From Agrypnia vestita (taxonomy: Eukaryota; Arthropoda; Insecta; Trichoptera; Phryganeidae), in assembly GCA_016648135.1 (NCBI GenBank), contig JADDOH010000301.1, positions 96,945 to 160,944 on the forward strand: 64,000 bases of DNA, written 5' to 3'. Each line of letters begins with the position of its first letter. The first letter of the stretch is position 1. Below are positions 53,517 to 64,000 of the stretch, piece after piece. The translations under genes and the position numbers were made by a program. The notes under the pieces are model-generated. The model did no database searches. It was not told the DNA's origin and was given only the letters and a program-made list of their open reading frames with translations.

Positions 53517-56500
53517 ATTGTACGCTTCTGTCACACTATACGCTTCTGTCAATACTATACGCTTCAATCAACATAATACGCTTCTGTCACACTATACGCT
53601 TCTGTCAATACTATACACTTCTATTAACATAATACGCTTCTATCACACTATGCGCTCCTGTCAATACTATACGCTTCTATCAACACTATACGCTTCTGTC
53701 ACACTATACACTTATATTAACATTTTTTTATTATTTTTTTTATTTAACTAATAATATATACATAATTTTTTTTTTCTACAATCATACATAAATGTTTACA
53801 AATCGATATTTTTTGTGTGTGTAAACCTCACCAAAAAGAATTATATTCTTGTGTGTGGTGAGGGATAACCACTTACAATCAAAGGTATAGGTAGAGTAAT
53901 CTAATTATATAACAATTGGAAGGAAAGAAAAGAAAATCTAATACATCAAATCTTAGTTAATAATACAGTATATAGAATAAGCAGTCAAGTAAACAATAAT
54001 ATAAATAATAAGCAGTCAAGAACTCAATCACAAAGTCAATTCTATAATAATGAGAATCCATTCGGGTTCACTGGGGAAATATGCATGCAGGGCGCAATCT
54101 AAAACATTCACCATCGTGCAAAATAAATTGGACAAATCAAATAATTATACAGGTATCTTCATCGATTCGTGGGAAGTACTAGACGGTATCTCCACACACG
54201 AACAACCCGTATCAGAACCAAAAGAAAACGGGACTGACCAAGCGGCCCCAAACGGGTAAGAAGCCACTCACCGAATATACCTCAGATAGTCAGATCAAAG
54301 GAATCTCCAAGTAATCCACCATGGGTGAATTTGAATTCCCCCAGGGTACGGTCCCTAGAACTCTACCATTCCTCACTCACATAAAGGACACGTCTCAACA
54401 GAATCAACGAATGAATTAGTATTCCACGCAGACGAGACCGCAATGTCTACAAGTTATCCTTCATGGGCAAAAGTTCACGAAGCAGTAAACGAGAATATCA
54501 ATATACCAAAAATTGTGGCCAGACAACAATCTTCTACCAATCAACGTAAAAAAAAAACATATCAACTTGTATTTAAATTAAAACATAATACGCTTCTATC
54601 ACACAATGCGCTCCTGTCAATACTATACGCTTCTATCAACACTATACGCTTCTGTCACACTATACACTTCTATTAACATAATACGCTTCTATCACACTAT
54701 GCGCTCCTGTCAGTACTATACGCTTCTATTAACATAATAAACTTCTATCACACTATGCGCTCCTATCAATACTATACGCTTCTATCAACACTATACGCTT
54801 CTGTCAATACTATACGCTTCAATCAACATAATACGCTTCTGTCACACTATACGCTTCTGTCAATAATATACACTTCTATTAACATAATACGCTTCTATCA
54901 CACTATGCGCTCCTGTCAATACTATACGCTTCTATCAACACTATACGCTTCTGTCACACTATACACTTCTATTAACACAATACGCTTCTATCACACTATG
55001 CGCTCCTGTCAGTACTATACTCTTCTATCAACACTATACGCTTCTGTCAATACTATACACTTCTATTAACATAATACGCTTCTATCACACTATGCGCTCC
55101 TGTCAATACTATACGCTTCTATCAACACTATACGCTTCTGTCACACTATACGCTCCTGTCAATACTATACGCTTCTATCAACACTATACTCTTCTGTCAC
55201 ACTATACGCTCCTGTCAATACTATACGCTTCTATCAACACTATACTCTTCTGTCACACTATACGCTTCTGTCAATACTAAACACTTCTATTAACATAATA
55301 CGCTTCTATCACACTATACGCTTCTGTCAATACTATACGCTTCTATCACACTATACGCTTCTGTCAATACTAAACACTTCTATTAACGTAATACGCTTCT
55401 ATCACACTATGCGCTCCTGTCAGTACTATACGCTTCTATCAACACTATACGCTTCTGTCAATACTATACACTTCTATTAACATAATACGCTTCTATCACA
55501 CTATGCGCTCCTGTCAATACTATACGCTTCTATCAACACTATACGCTTCTGTCACACTATACACTTCTATTAACATAATACGCTTCTATCACACTATGCG
55601 CTCCTGTCAGTACTATACGCTTCTATTAACATAATAAACTTCTATCACACTATGCGCTCCTATCAATACTATACGCTTCTATCAACACTATACGCTTCTG
55701 TCAATACTATACGCTTCAATCAACATAATACGCTTCTGTCACACTATACGCTTCTGTCAATACTATACACTTCTATTAACATAATACGCTTCTATCACAC
55801 TATGCGCTCCTGTCAATACTATACGCTTCTATCAACACTATACGCTTCTGTCACACTATACACTTCTATTAACATAATACGCTTCTATCACACTATGCGC
55901 TCCTGTCAATACTATACGCTTCTATCAACACTATACGCTTCTGTCACACTATACACTTCTATTAACACAATACGCTTCTATCACACTATGCGCTCCTGTC
56001 AGTACTATACGCTTCTATCAACACTATACGCTTCTGTCAATACTATACACTTCTATTAACATAATACGCTTCTATCACACTATGCGCTCCTGTCAATACT
56101 ATACGCTTCTATCAACACTATACGCTTCTGTCACACTATACGCTCCTGTCAATACTATACGCTTCTATCAACACTATACTCTTCTGTCACACTATACGCT
56201 TCTGTCAATACTAAACACTTCTATTAACATAATACGCTTCTATCACACTATACGCTTCTGTCAATACTATACGCTTCTATCACACTATACGCTTCTGTCA
56301 ATACTAAACACTTCTATTAACGTAATACGCTTCTATCACACTATGCGCTCCTGTCAGTACTATACGTTTCTATCAACACTATACGCTTCTGTCAATACTA
56401 TACACTTCTATTAACATAATACGCTTCTATCACACTATGCGCTCCTGTCAATACTATACGCTTCTATCAACACTATACGCTTCTGTCACACTATACACTT

Positions 56501-57432
56501 CTATTAACATAATACGCTTCTATCACACTATGCGCTCCTGTCAGTACTATACGCTTCTATCAACACTATACGCTTCTGTCACACTATACACTTCTATTAA
56601 CATAACACGCTTCTATCACACTATGCGCTCCTGTCAGTACTATACGCTTCTATTAACATAATAAACTTCTATCACACTATGCGCTCCTATCAATACTATA
56701 CGCTTCTATCAACACTATACGCTTCTGTCAATACTATACGCTTCAATCAACATAATACGCTTCTGTCACACTATACGCTTCTGTCAATAATATACACTTC
56801 TATAAACATAATACGCTTCTATCACACTATGCGCTCCTGTCAATACTATACGCTTCTATCAACACTATACGCTTCTGTCACACTATACACTTCTATTAAC
56901 ATAATACGCTTCTATCACACTATGCGCTTCTGTCAGTACTATACGCTTCTATCAACACTATACGCTTCTGTCAATACTATACACTTCTATTAACATAATA
57001 CGCTTCTATCACACTATGCGCTCCTGTCAATACTATACGCTTCTATCAACACTATACGCTTCTGTCACACTATACGCTCCTGTCAATACTATACGCTTCT
57101 ATCAACACTATACTCTTCTGTCACACTATACGCTTCTGTCAATACTAAACACTTCTATTAACATAATACGCTTCTATCACACTATACGCTTCTGTCAATA
57201 CTATACGCTTCTATCACACTATACGCTTCTGTCAATACTAAACACTTCTATTAACATAATATGCTTCTATCACACTATGCGCTCCTGTCAATACTATACG
57301 CTTCTATCAACACTATACGCTTCTGTCACACTATACGCTTCTGTCAATACTATAAGCTTCTATCAACATAATACGCTTCTGTCACACTATTCGCTTCTGT
57401 CAATACATTACGCTTCTATCAACATTATACCC
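53517..57432. repeat. 18-19 bp minisatellite with higher-order structure
   Basis: Units such as 'tcaacactatacgcttctg' (19), 'tcacactatgcgctcctg' (18), 'tcacactatacacttcta' (18) and 'ttaacataatacgcttcta' (19) alternate in a fixed order, giving a ~93-bp higher-order repeat. Larger blocks repeat at 0.9-1.03 kb ('aacataataaacttc' at 54731, 55628 and 56654). Long plus-strand frames rich in YTLLS/YASV arise because the units lack stops; they are not genes. Confidence 0.9.
53724..54581 (-). mobile_element. Insertion splitting the minisatellite
   Basis: 858 bp of unrelated DNA flanked by AACAT (53719-53723 and 54582-54586). The left end is a T-rich run (possible minus-strand poly(A) tail). 'ccccagggtacggtccctag' and plus-strand frames of 69 and 77 codons (54050, 54443) are unrecognised. 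A retroelement fragment is the likeliest explanation. Confidence 0.5.
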
Positions 57433-57628
57433 TTTTTATCGGCAACGGTGCATTTACCCGTACTCCAAGATTTGGTCAAATTTGCCAAAAAAATATTATT
57501 TACTTATATTTATGTTCATTTATCCTGTCGAGATTGAAGGTTCTAAGGCCATCATAAAACGCTTACTGGGGAGGAGATTGCACAGTTCCATTAGACGCGT
57601 CTGAAAGCTTCATGAATTTTTTTATAAA

Positions 57629-58151
57629 TACAGGGTATCCCGTGACTCCACGTCAAGCAAAAGGGTGATAGGGCTAAGTCATAATAGTATCAGAAAAATA
57701 TTTTAAAAAATCTAAGCCATGTGTTTTAAAAATTATAAGCATTTAAAAAAAATCAAAAAAATCTACACCCTGTGACAGTCGTTTCACTCCTGTTGCTACA
57801 AATCTTTATTTTTCTTAATTTTTTTTATTATTATGTAATCCTGAATAATGCTTCTGTAAACTTTTGTCCAAAATTCAAAGCCAACTCCTCTAGCTTGGAA
57901 GAAAATGTCACTTTTTGACCAAACCGAGTATTCAAAATCAATACTTTGCCCAGTTTTGACAGTACTGGAAAAAATGTACTATACGAGGTTGGCAAGTAAC
58001 TTCAAAAGTTGGCAGTACATTTTTTTTTAATGCTTATAATTTTTAAAACACACGACTTAAATTTTTTTAAATATTTTTCTGATAACTATTATGACTTGGC
58101 CTGGCCTATCATCCGATTTCGGCTTGACGTCGAGATACGGGACACCCTGTA
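57629..58151. mobile_element. Palindromic MITE, copy C, clear 4-bp duplication
   Basis: TIR 'tacagggtatcccgtgactc' versus reverse-complemented right end 'tacagggtgtcccgtatctc', both continuing to 'gacgtcaag'/'cacgtcaag'. TAAA flanks both ends (57625-57628, 58152-58155). The interior is palindromic ('ttttaaaaattataagcatt'). Confidence 0.75.
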
Positions 58152-58159
58152 TAAATGAT

Positions 58160-58860
58160 TCAAAGAATTTTCTAGGCGTACATTTTCACAGAAAATAATA
58201 AAGACCTTATCAGAGGGGTGGTGGCTGTTCGGGTGTTTTCGGGAGAAGGAAAGAATATATATAAAAAATTTCAAAACCTGTTATAGCATATTATTATTAT
58301 TATTACTCTTATAAATATATATTCTAGTTATGTCACAAAATACATTTTCTCGACTGCGTTTTGTTTCATGTTCTATACCGACGTCAACTTGGTGCACGTG
58401 ACTACCTGTCCAAACGCTAACCACGCCCGATGGTGTGGTTTTGGTTAGATTGGTTACCATGGACCTTGCACTGCCCTACTTGACATTTCCATAGAAGGTT
58501 ATTAATAATACTTGTGCCTGATTTCCGTCCTAAGACGGGCACAGTAGGCGCAACGAAGTTATTTACATAATTGAATTCTTTCTTAATATTATAAACAAGG
58601 ATAATTCTATGAATAATATTATACATATTGTGAAAAGGGTGATTTAAATAATTATCTTCTGTACAACAGCATTACAGTGTCTGAAATCCATAATACTTTA
58701 CATTTGGATTCCAGCTTAAATTGTGTGTCAAAAATGCTATCCTAAATATATCTATCGTTATGGAGGTAAGTGACTTTAGTTGACTGAAGTTTGAATTTTT
58801 TCCAATATTTCTGAATAAACTTCTGACTTGGTTGGGGTGTATAGTGTTATGAACTTAATA
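58160..58860. other. No gene; MITE core fragment at 58735-58830
   Basis: A short (ATT)n array at 58290-58306. 'tttttccaatatttctgaat' and 'tctgacttggttggg' show relation to the ACAGGGTGT MITEs. Confidence 0.5.
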
Positions 58861-58867
58861 GTGTAGT

Positions 58868-58915
58868 GTCGGTACTGACAAAGAGACGGGTAGGTCTCGA
58901 AAACTGTAGACCTAA
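58868..58915 (+). ncRNA. Hammerhead-like motif, degenerate (family 2)
   Basis: CTGACAA (G8 to A), a perfect stem II GAGAC/GTCTC with 6-nt loop, GAAA, ACTGT, A, GACC. Downstream 'tagtggtttatact' as in the 31.3-kb motif. The core change makes activity unlikely. Confidence 0.45.
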
Positions 58916-58959
58916 AATCTGGTAGTGGTTTATACTAATTTGACAAACACTCTGTTAAT

Positions 58960-59560
58960 TATCAATTATAAAATTGCCACTGTTTGTCAGATGATTATGT
59001 TCTAACCCGACATCCTATATTTTATTGACTCGCATACTGGCGGTTTTCGTTGCACCTATACCCCTCTCAAGTGCTCTCATTTCCACTACTTTCAGTATAC
59101 CTACATACTTTCCTCCCTCTACAAATTTATATACAGTGATATTGTCAGATAAAATTGTATTTGTAGCTACTGTTTTAAATTTAATGTTCCGTAAATAATC
59201 TCAACCCTTTTAAAAAGAAAATTAATATGCGTACAGCGGAATTTATCGCCTATTCATTTAAAATATATTTAATCCAAAGAACACATTTAAAAAAGGTTTT
59301 AAATAATGTACGTTTTCGTAATTTATTTGGAATCCGATTCAAAACGGTTTACTGAGCTAATGTATATTAGCATATTGCTATTGTTACTGGATGTCCGTTT
59401 TATATAATTTATCCTAAATGAAAAAATTTCGGTTGAGCAGATTAGACTCGCCAGATCCGACGCCATATTTGAAAATCGATTTGTGCAGCAAATAACCCAA
59501 ATGTACTAATATGGCGAAAGCTGGTCCGCATATTACATGTGCACACACGCAGTAGGTACT
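58960..59560. other. No recognisable gene
   Basis: AT-rich, no frames above 60 codons. Confidence 0.5.
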
Positions 59561-59567
59561 GAACAAG

Positions 59568-59626
59568 TACAACTTATAGCACACTTGCATAATTATGTTT
59601 ATTATGCAAGTGTGCTATAAGTTGTA
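59568..59626. repeat. Perfect 26-bp inverted repeat (hairpin)
   Basis: Arms 59568-59593 and 59601-59626 are exact reverse complements (tacaacttatagcacacttg...), separated by a 7-nt loop 'tatgttt'. No TSD or longer element is evident. Confidence 0.9.
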
Positions 59627-59639
59627 ATTATGCATAATC

Positions 59640-60430
59640 TATCTGTTGGATACTTTTTCAATATAAATTTATTTAAAGAGTGAGGCAAGTATTTTTTGGC
59701 CGAAATTTTATTTTTACTTTTTAGTACATTTAAATATAAGCGTGAATTAAGAAAATAAAAAAATTCACGTAATATAATCTTCTTTTATCATTATACTACA
59801 TTATATCATTAAAAATTATACCGTTCGCCTGAAATTCCTTCGTCCATGCTATTTTTTCATCATACTTAGAAGTCTGCGACTTTTTCATCAAGGTATAAAT
59901 ATAGTTTATTAAAACAATAAGATATAAAGAGAAAGCTTTAAAATTTTAGTAAAAAAATTACATATATAGCGAGCTGTGACAGCTGGCATTAGCAAGTAAT
60001 AAAAAATAGTGAAGTGGCGAGATGCACAGTTTTTTTAAAAATAAACATATAGATTATTTAACGTGCAGAAATATTATATTAAGTGAATCGAACAATTAAT
60101 AATGTGTATAATATTTCTACACATTACATATTCTGTATTTTAAAATAATCTACAAATCTAATCTGCCATTGTAATTTTCTTGCTTCTTGACAGTGTGGTC
60201 GTCTATGGTGGCCGCTCCGCGGCTGGTAGTAACCGCTGCGCGGCCATTGTAGATGGCAATGGCCGGCCCAACAATTTCTTTTTCGTATTTCTCAAAACAG
60301 ATTAATCACATTTTAAAAAGGGTATTCTAGCACTAAATTAAAAAAATATATCTATCAAATACAATTTATTTGTAAAACAATAATGGAAAGTCCTACGAAG
60401 TCGATATATCTATTAATTTTGCATTATTGA
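59640..60430. other. No recognisable gene
   Basis: 60190-60275 is GC-rich (ggccgctccgcggctgg, cgctgcgcggcc) inside AT-rich DNA; no repeat partner in the window. Confidence 0.4.
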
Positions 60431-60439
60431 TATTTCGAA

Positions 60440-60572
60440 ACATTCATACATCTATGTGTGAATGTGGCCGAAACAAAAGTGGTGTGCCAGAATAGAAGAG
60501 TGTGGCGTTCAATCCTCTCTGCCTACCCCTGCGGGGAAACGGCGTGATGGTTAGTTAGTTAGTTATTTCGAA
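60440..60572 (+). mobile_element. RTE-like LINE, extreme 3' end
   Basis: Plus strand: VAETKVVCQNRRVWRSILSA, YPCGETA, stop, then the hairpin sequence 'cctacccctgcggggaaac' and 'ggttagttagttagtta'. Only the last 130 bp were inserted or retained. Confidence 0.8.
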
Positions 60573-60579
60573 ACAACTT

Positions 60580-61460
60580 TACTATAAAGACATGTATTTG
60601 TTCTTTATACCGGGTCCTCAAATTACTAATGCTCTGGAAAATATAAAATAAAAATAAAGATAAACGATGTCCAAAAAACAACATGCGATGTTCTAACCCG
60701 AAAGACATGAATACGACAGTTAACCAATATATCATAGACAATGTATCTATTGCAAGCGTTTCCATAAAGCCTGTGAGTGATTCAAACTGGAATATAACCT
60801 TTTCCAAACTAAAAGTAGCATTTTAAAGCGATAAACAGTATAAAGAGAAAACGTTTATATTTCCAGTGTTCGACATATGCTCAATTGCTAAATGACAGCT
60901 AGATTGAGAAGAGTACGCACATGGCGGTGACAATTTTAAAACACATATATGTATATTATTAATTAGTACATTATTTTTATAAGTGACCAGTACATAATGT
61001 TTCATGTGTCTAATACTTCTACACATTGAATATTATCTGAATGTATTTTAAAAGGATCTATAATTCTGGTTACTTTGTACGATCTCGCCATTTGTTTTTT
61101 TTTAAGCTGGCAATTGAAACACTTATAATACTAAGACCATTTTTAGGGCACTCATATTATAATATTAAAAATAACACTTAATTAAAAAATATTTATTCAA
61201 AAAACATTGTCACCAAAGGTACCAGACTTTTATTCCATGAATTAATTCCGATAACACGTATCACCTGACCATTCACATTTGTAGTCAGAGATTGAAATCA
61301 TGATTAGATTAAGCATACGATTAATTCATATTTCATGATAGTTGTTGATCAAATAAAATAAATAATAATAATAATAAGTGGATTGCTGTATGGACAACAA
61401 TAAAAATGAATCATTTAATAAGAATGAAAATTACATATAAGGTCGATATATTCACGGAAA
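60580..61460. other. No recognisable gene
   Basis: Short minus frames (60807-60559, 61026-60823) are unrecognised. (ATA)n at 61360-61377. Confidence 0.45.
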
Positions 61461-61468
61461 CATAGAGG

Positions 61469-61540
61469 GCTGCTGTAGCTTAGTGGTCAGAGCACCGGCC
61501 CCTGAAAGGAGGTGACCTGGGTTCGAATCCCAGTAGTAGC
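61469..61540 (+). repeat. tRNA-derived SINE head (tRNA-like)
   Basis: 72 nt with a tRNA layout: acceptor GCTGCTG/TAGTAGC (seven pairs, two G-U), D arm GCTTAGTGGTCAGAGC, a degenerate anticodon arm, T arm CTGGG-TTCGAAT-CCCAG (perfect). A box TAGCTTAGTGG and B box GGTTCGAATCC give an internal Pol III promoter. The anticodon stem does not close, so it is not a functional tRNA. The tail 'taatattttttcgtgaatta' is shared with 49.5 kb, which makes it a SINE. Confidence 0.65.
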
Positions 61541-61779
61541 CTAATATTTTTTCGTGAATTAGATTTTTCTGTATGTCTTTCTAATTGATTAATTAATTTG
61601 ATTTTAAAATTTCACAGAACTTTGTTCTGAATAATTACAACTTCACAAATATGAATGTGTTCTTGAATATAAATAAATATGTTTTCAGTTAAGAGTTAAG
61701 TGGGAGAAGGGGAATTATGTAAAGAGATACAGAATTAACAAAATATAAACAATACCAAGATTGAAATTAAGCTGAAAGT

Positions 61780-61955
61780 CTAACGCAGTTTCGCCTAAGG
61801 GACAGGCAGAGGGGATAGAATGCCACACTCCTCTGTCCTGGCACATCACTTACCTCATCCACTTCACTGTCTTCGGTTGTTGAAGCTTTTATCAGGGCCA
61901 TCCTCCAATATTTGGTTTACCTGATCATGCCAGGTTTTCCTGGTCATATCCGGGT
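61780..61955 (-). mobile_element. RTE-like LINE, 3' end on minus strand
   Basis: Minus strand: RKTWHDQVNQILEDGPDKSF, NNRR, then a frameshifted RTEECGILSPLPVP. The hairpin and simple-repeat tail are degraded. It directly abuts the jockey/CR1-like RT that begins near 61965. Confidence 0.7.
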
Positions 61956-61961
61956 CCTTGG

Positions 61962-62201
61962 TACACTGCGGTACTCAAAAAAATTATCAGAGAAAAATTC
62001 AAGTACTTTCGTAAATTTAAAATTTATGGCAATAAATCTGACGAATTATCTTTTAATATTTTACGCGATAGACCCAAGTCATTGGAAAACGAATGTTCCT
62101 TGAATTACATCTCTTAAATAGAGGAGTCTGTAGTACGTAACCCCAAAACGTTCTGGTCATTTATTAAATCAAAATCTAAATCATTCAACCTGCCAAGTAA
62201 T
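61962..62201 (+). pseudogene. RT linker region upstream of the palm, with stop
   Basis: In the frame of the RT: LKKIIREKFKYFRKFKIYG, LSFNILRDRPKSLENECSLN, Y, I, S, TAA (62115-62117), IEESVVRNPKTFWSFIKSK. 'K.Y...F...Y...R...K.L....Y...IE.SV..NPK.FW.FI' is the usual connector between endonuclease and RT in jockey/CR1-like elements. The TAA splits the ORF. The endonuclease itself is missing, so the element is 5'-truncated. Confidence 0.7.
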
Positions 62202-63221
62202 ATGACATACGGTCTCAATACTGCCACATCAGGATCCGACATATGTAACTATTTTTCCGATTATTTTTATTCTACGTTTTCAAATCCCTCTTCAAGTACT
62301 CAAAATACGAATTCTCTGTCCAATTACGAACCAATCACCGATTGTTTCATTTCATCAATAGAAGTCAGTAAATCGAACATAATAAATCAATTAAAGCATC
62401 TTGATATAAATAAATCAGCTGGACCTGATCAAATACCACCAATATATTTAATTAAATGTGCTGATATAATTGCTGTACCTCTAACAATTTTATTTAAAAA
62501 TTCTATTAAGGATGGATTTGTGCCAGATATCTGGAAATCGGCATTTATTACGCCGATTCATAAAAAAGGCTCGAAATCAGACGTCGCAAATTATAGACCT
62601 GTTTCTAAATTGTGCACAATTGCTAAAGTTTTCGAGAAGGTTATATACGATCAAGTCTATGCAGCTCTTCATCACTCCTTTCATCCAGATCAACACGGAT
62701 TCATCAAAGGGAAATCAACCGTCTCCAATCTAATCCTCTTTAATGACTTTCTAACTGATAAAATGGATAAAGGACTTCAAACAGATGTGATCTATACTGA
62801 TTATAGTAAGGCGTTTGATAGAATAGATCATCATCTGTTGATTAATAAGCTTTTCTTGGCCGGAATACGTGGTGACTTGCTAAGATGGTTTGCATCCTAC
62901 ATCGATAATAGAACTCAGGCTGTGGTAGTAAGCAATTACATGTCGAGTTGGGTTGTAGTTCCCAGCGGAGTACCCCAGGGATCACTGCTGGGGCCATTGT
63001 TGTTTATAATCTTCATTTCCGATATTCACGATTGCTTTCGTCACTCTAATGTCCTAATTTTTGCTGACGATATGAAAATTTTTAAACCAATCTCTAGTAT
63101 TTACGATTCGTTCGATCTACAAGATGATTTGCTACGGTTAGATAATTATTGTAGATTAAATAAACTTGATTTGAATCCCTCAAAATGTTCTTGTGTAGTT
63201 TTCACACGCAAAAAAATATAA
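62202..63221 (+). pseudogene. Jockey/CR1-like RT, palm domain
   Basis: 339 codons with all RT landmarks in order: GPDQIPPIYLIKCAD (74-88), WKSAFITPIHKKGSKSDVAN (111-130), YRPVSKL, HGFIKGKSTVSN (165-176), motif A VIYTDYSKAFDRIDH with Asp200, motif B SGVPQGSLLGPLLF (255-268), motif C LIFADDMKIF with Asp289 and Asp290. Catalytic residues are intact. The frame is entered after an upstream stop and ends at a seven-A run near 63213 where a 1-nt indel shifts into the next frame. Non-LTR retrotransposition enzyme; not functional as it stands. Confidence 0.9.
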
Positions 63222-63889
63222 TACCATTTAACTATATATTAAAAGGAGAACAATTAGAAACAGCTACATCAATCAGAGATTTAGGGGTGATCAATGATAG
63301 AAAATTATTATACGATGAACATATCGATTCTATTATAAGTAAGGCTTATAGGGCTTTAGGTTTCATCATGAGAATGTCTAAAGATTTTAAGTGTGTAAAG
63401 ACATTGAAAGTACTTTACTGCACTTTTGTCAGAAGCAAACTCGAGTATGCAACGCAAGTATGGAACCCCCAGTATATGATCTATGTAAATCGCTTGGAAC
63501 AAATTCAAAAAAAATTTATTCGCTTTCTCAACTTTAAATTCAATTGCGTTTCTGACGATTATGACAGTTCATGCAAAAAATATCACATCCTACCTTTATA
63601 CAGACTTCGGGAAATAGGTGATTTGATGTACCTACTAAAAATTGTATCAGGCAACGTCGACTGTCCTGAACTATTAAATAGACTAAAATTCCGTGTTCCC
63701 TGTAGATCTCGTAGACACAACCCAGTCTTTCACATTGATTTTACCTCATCCAACTATCGTCGTAATTCATATTTCTTGAGGGTATGCGATGCATTCAATA
63801 AACTGATAAGATTATTGGATATTGATCTGTTCGAGTGCAGCCACACAAGATTAAGAAAAATTTTGAGTGCTGAATTTTTTTCCACGTAA
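63185..63889 (+). pseudogene. Jockey/CR1-like RT, thumb and C-terminal domain
   Basis: Continuation of the RT after the frameshift: SIRDLGVINDRKLLYDEHID, KAYRALGFIMRMSKDF, VLYCTFVRSKLEYATQVWNP, LEQIQKKFIRFLNFKF, then the post-thumb DLMYLLKIVSGNVDCPELL and VPCRSRRHNPVF. The TAA at 63887 is the natural end, with an AT-rich 3' UTR running to the window edge. The first few codons overlap the upstream frame. It is the template for recognising the minus-strand fragments at 3.5, 4.9 and 6.1 kb. Confidence 0.9.
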
Positions 63890-64000
63890 TAATTAAGTTT
63901 CTTTATCTTTTGTTTAAATTTTTTATTTTTTCTTTCTATATAATTAATATATCATAAATATTTATCATTACTGACATATTTCTGTTTGTTTAAATTTTTT

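Noticed and set aside
53212..53518. Two minus-strand ORFs of ~100 codons over the candidate exon
   Set aside because: Both are open because of high GC; neither has splice signals at its ends, while the plus strand has a canonical donor. Strand choice remains uncertain.
53518..57537. Long plus-strand ORFs rich in YTLLS, YASV and INTIRF
   Set aside because: They are translations of the 18-19 bp minisatellite; unit lengths are not multiples of three and frames persist only because the units lack stops.
61469..61540. Functional tRNA gene
   Set aside because: The anticodon stem cannot close and the flanking tail is shared with another copy, so it is a SINE head.

Overview
This window reads as repeat-dominated nuclear DNA from an insect, most likely a moth or butterfly. 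The sequence is AT-rich and has no bacterial-style gene layout. Almost every recognisable protein fragment belongs to a transposable element. The RTE-like 3' ends (a conserved hairpin-bearing tail followed by GTTA/TTAG repeats), the Helitron 3' ends (...ACAGCTAG), a mariner remnant and several PIF/Harbinger elements are the mix I associate with lepidopteran genomes. The order is an inference; 'arthropod, probably insect' is the safer statement.

Layout. 1-7 kb: two tandem-repeat blocks, one inside a terminal-inverted-repeat (TIR) element, then four minus-strand non-LTR reverse transcriptase (RT) tails and one RTE tail. 7-16 kb: palindromic MITEs, a 31-bp tandem repeat and a PIF/Harbinger element carrying a broken MADF exon. 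16-21 kb: a Helitron, a CpG-rich segment that may be a host promoter/first exon, a Helitron packed with heat-shock elements, a mariner relic and a second MADF-carrying Harbinger element. 21-31 kb: RT tails, a pogo-like TIR element with nested insertions, and a nested LINE-in-MITE. 31-52 kb: repeats carrying hammerhead-ribozyme motifs (probably Penelope-like terminal repeats), three copies of a 0.5-kb element with 7-bp target duplications, a 500-bp hAT MITE, two more larger Harbinger elements (one with an intact MADF ORF) and several copies of an 'ACTCCCTTTC' element. 52.8-57.5 kb: a second heat-shock-element Helitron, a short GC-rich segment that may be a real coding exon with a canonical splice donor, and directly after the donor a minisatellite of nearly 4 kb with higher-order structure. 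57.5-64 kb: a further MITE, a perfect 26-bp hairpin, a tRNA-derived SINE head, RTE tails and, at the right edge, the best-preserved protein: a jockey/CR1-like RT split by one stop and one frameshift.

No complete host gene is visible. The only host-gene candidates are the CpG-rich segment at 17.0-17.5 kb and the 53.3-53.5 kb exon, both apparently on the + strand; they could lie in one transcription unit whose introns are filled with repeats, but nothing here proves it. The most interesting signals are (i) Helitrons carrying long perfect arrays of heat-shock-factor sites, (ii) a family of hammerhead ribozymes in at least three structural variants, some with every core base intact, and (iii) Harbinger derivatives that repeatedly keep the MADF exon.
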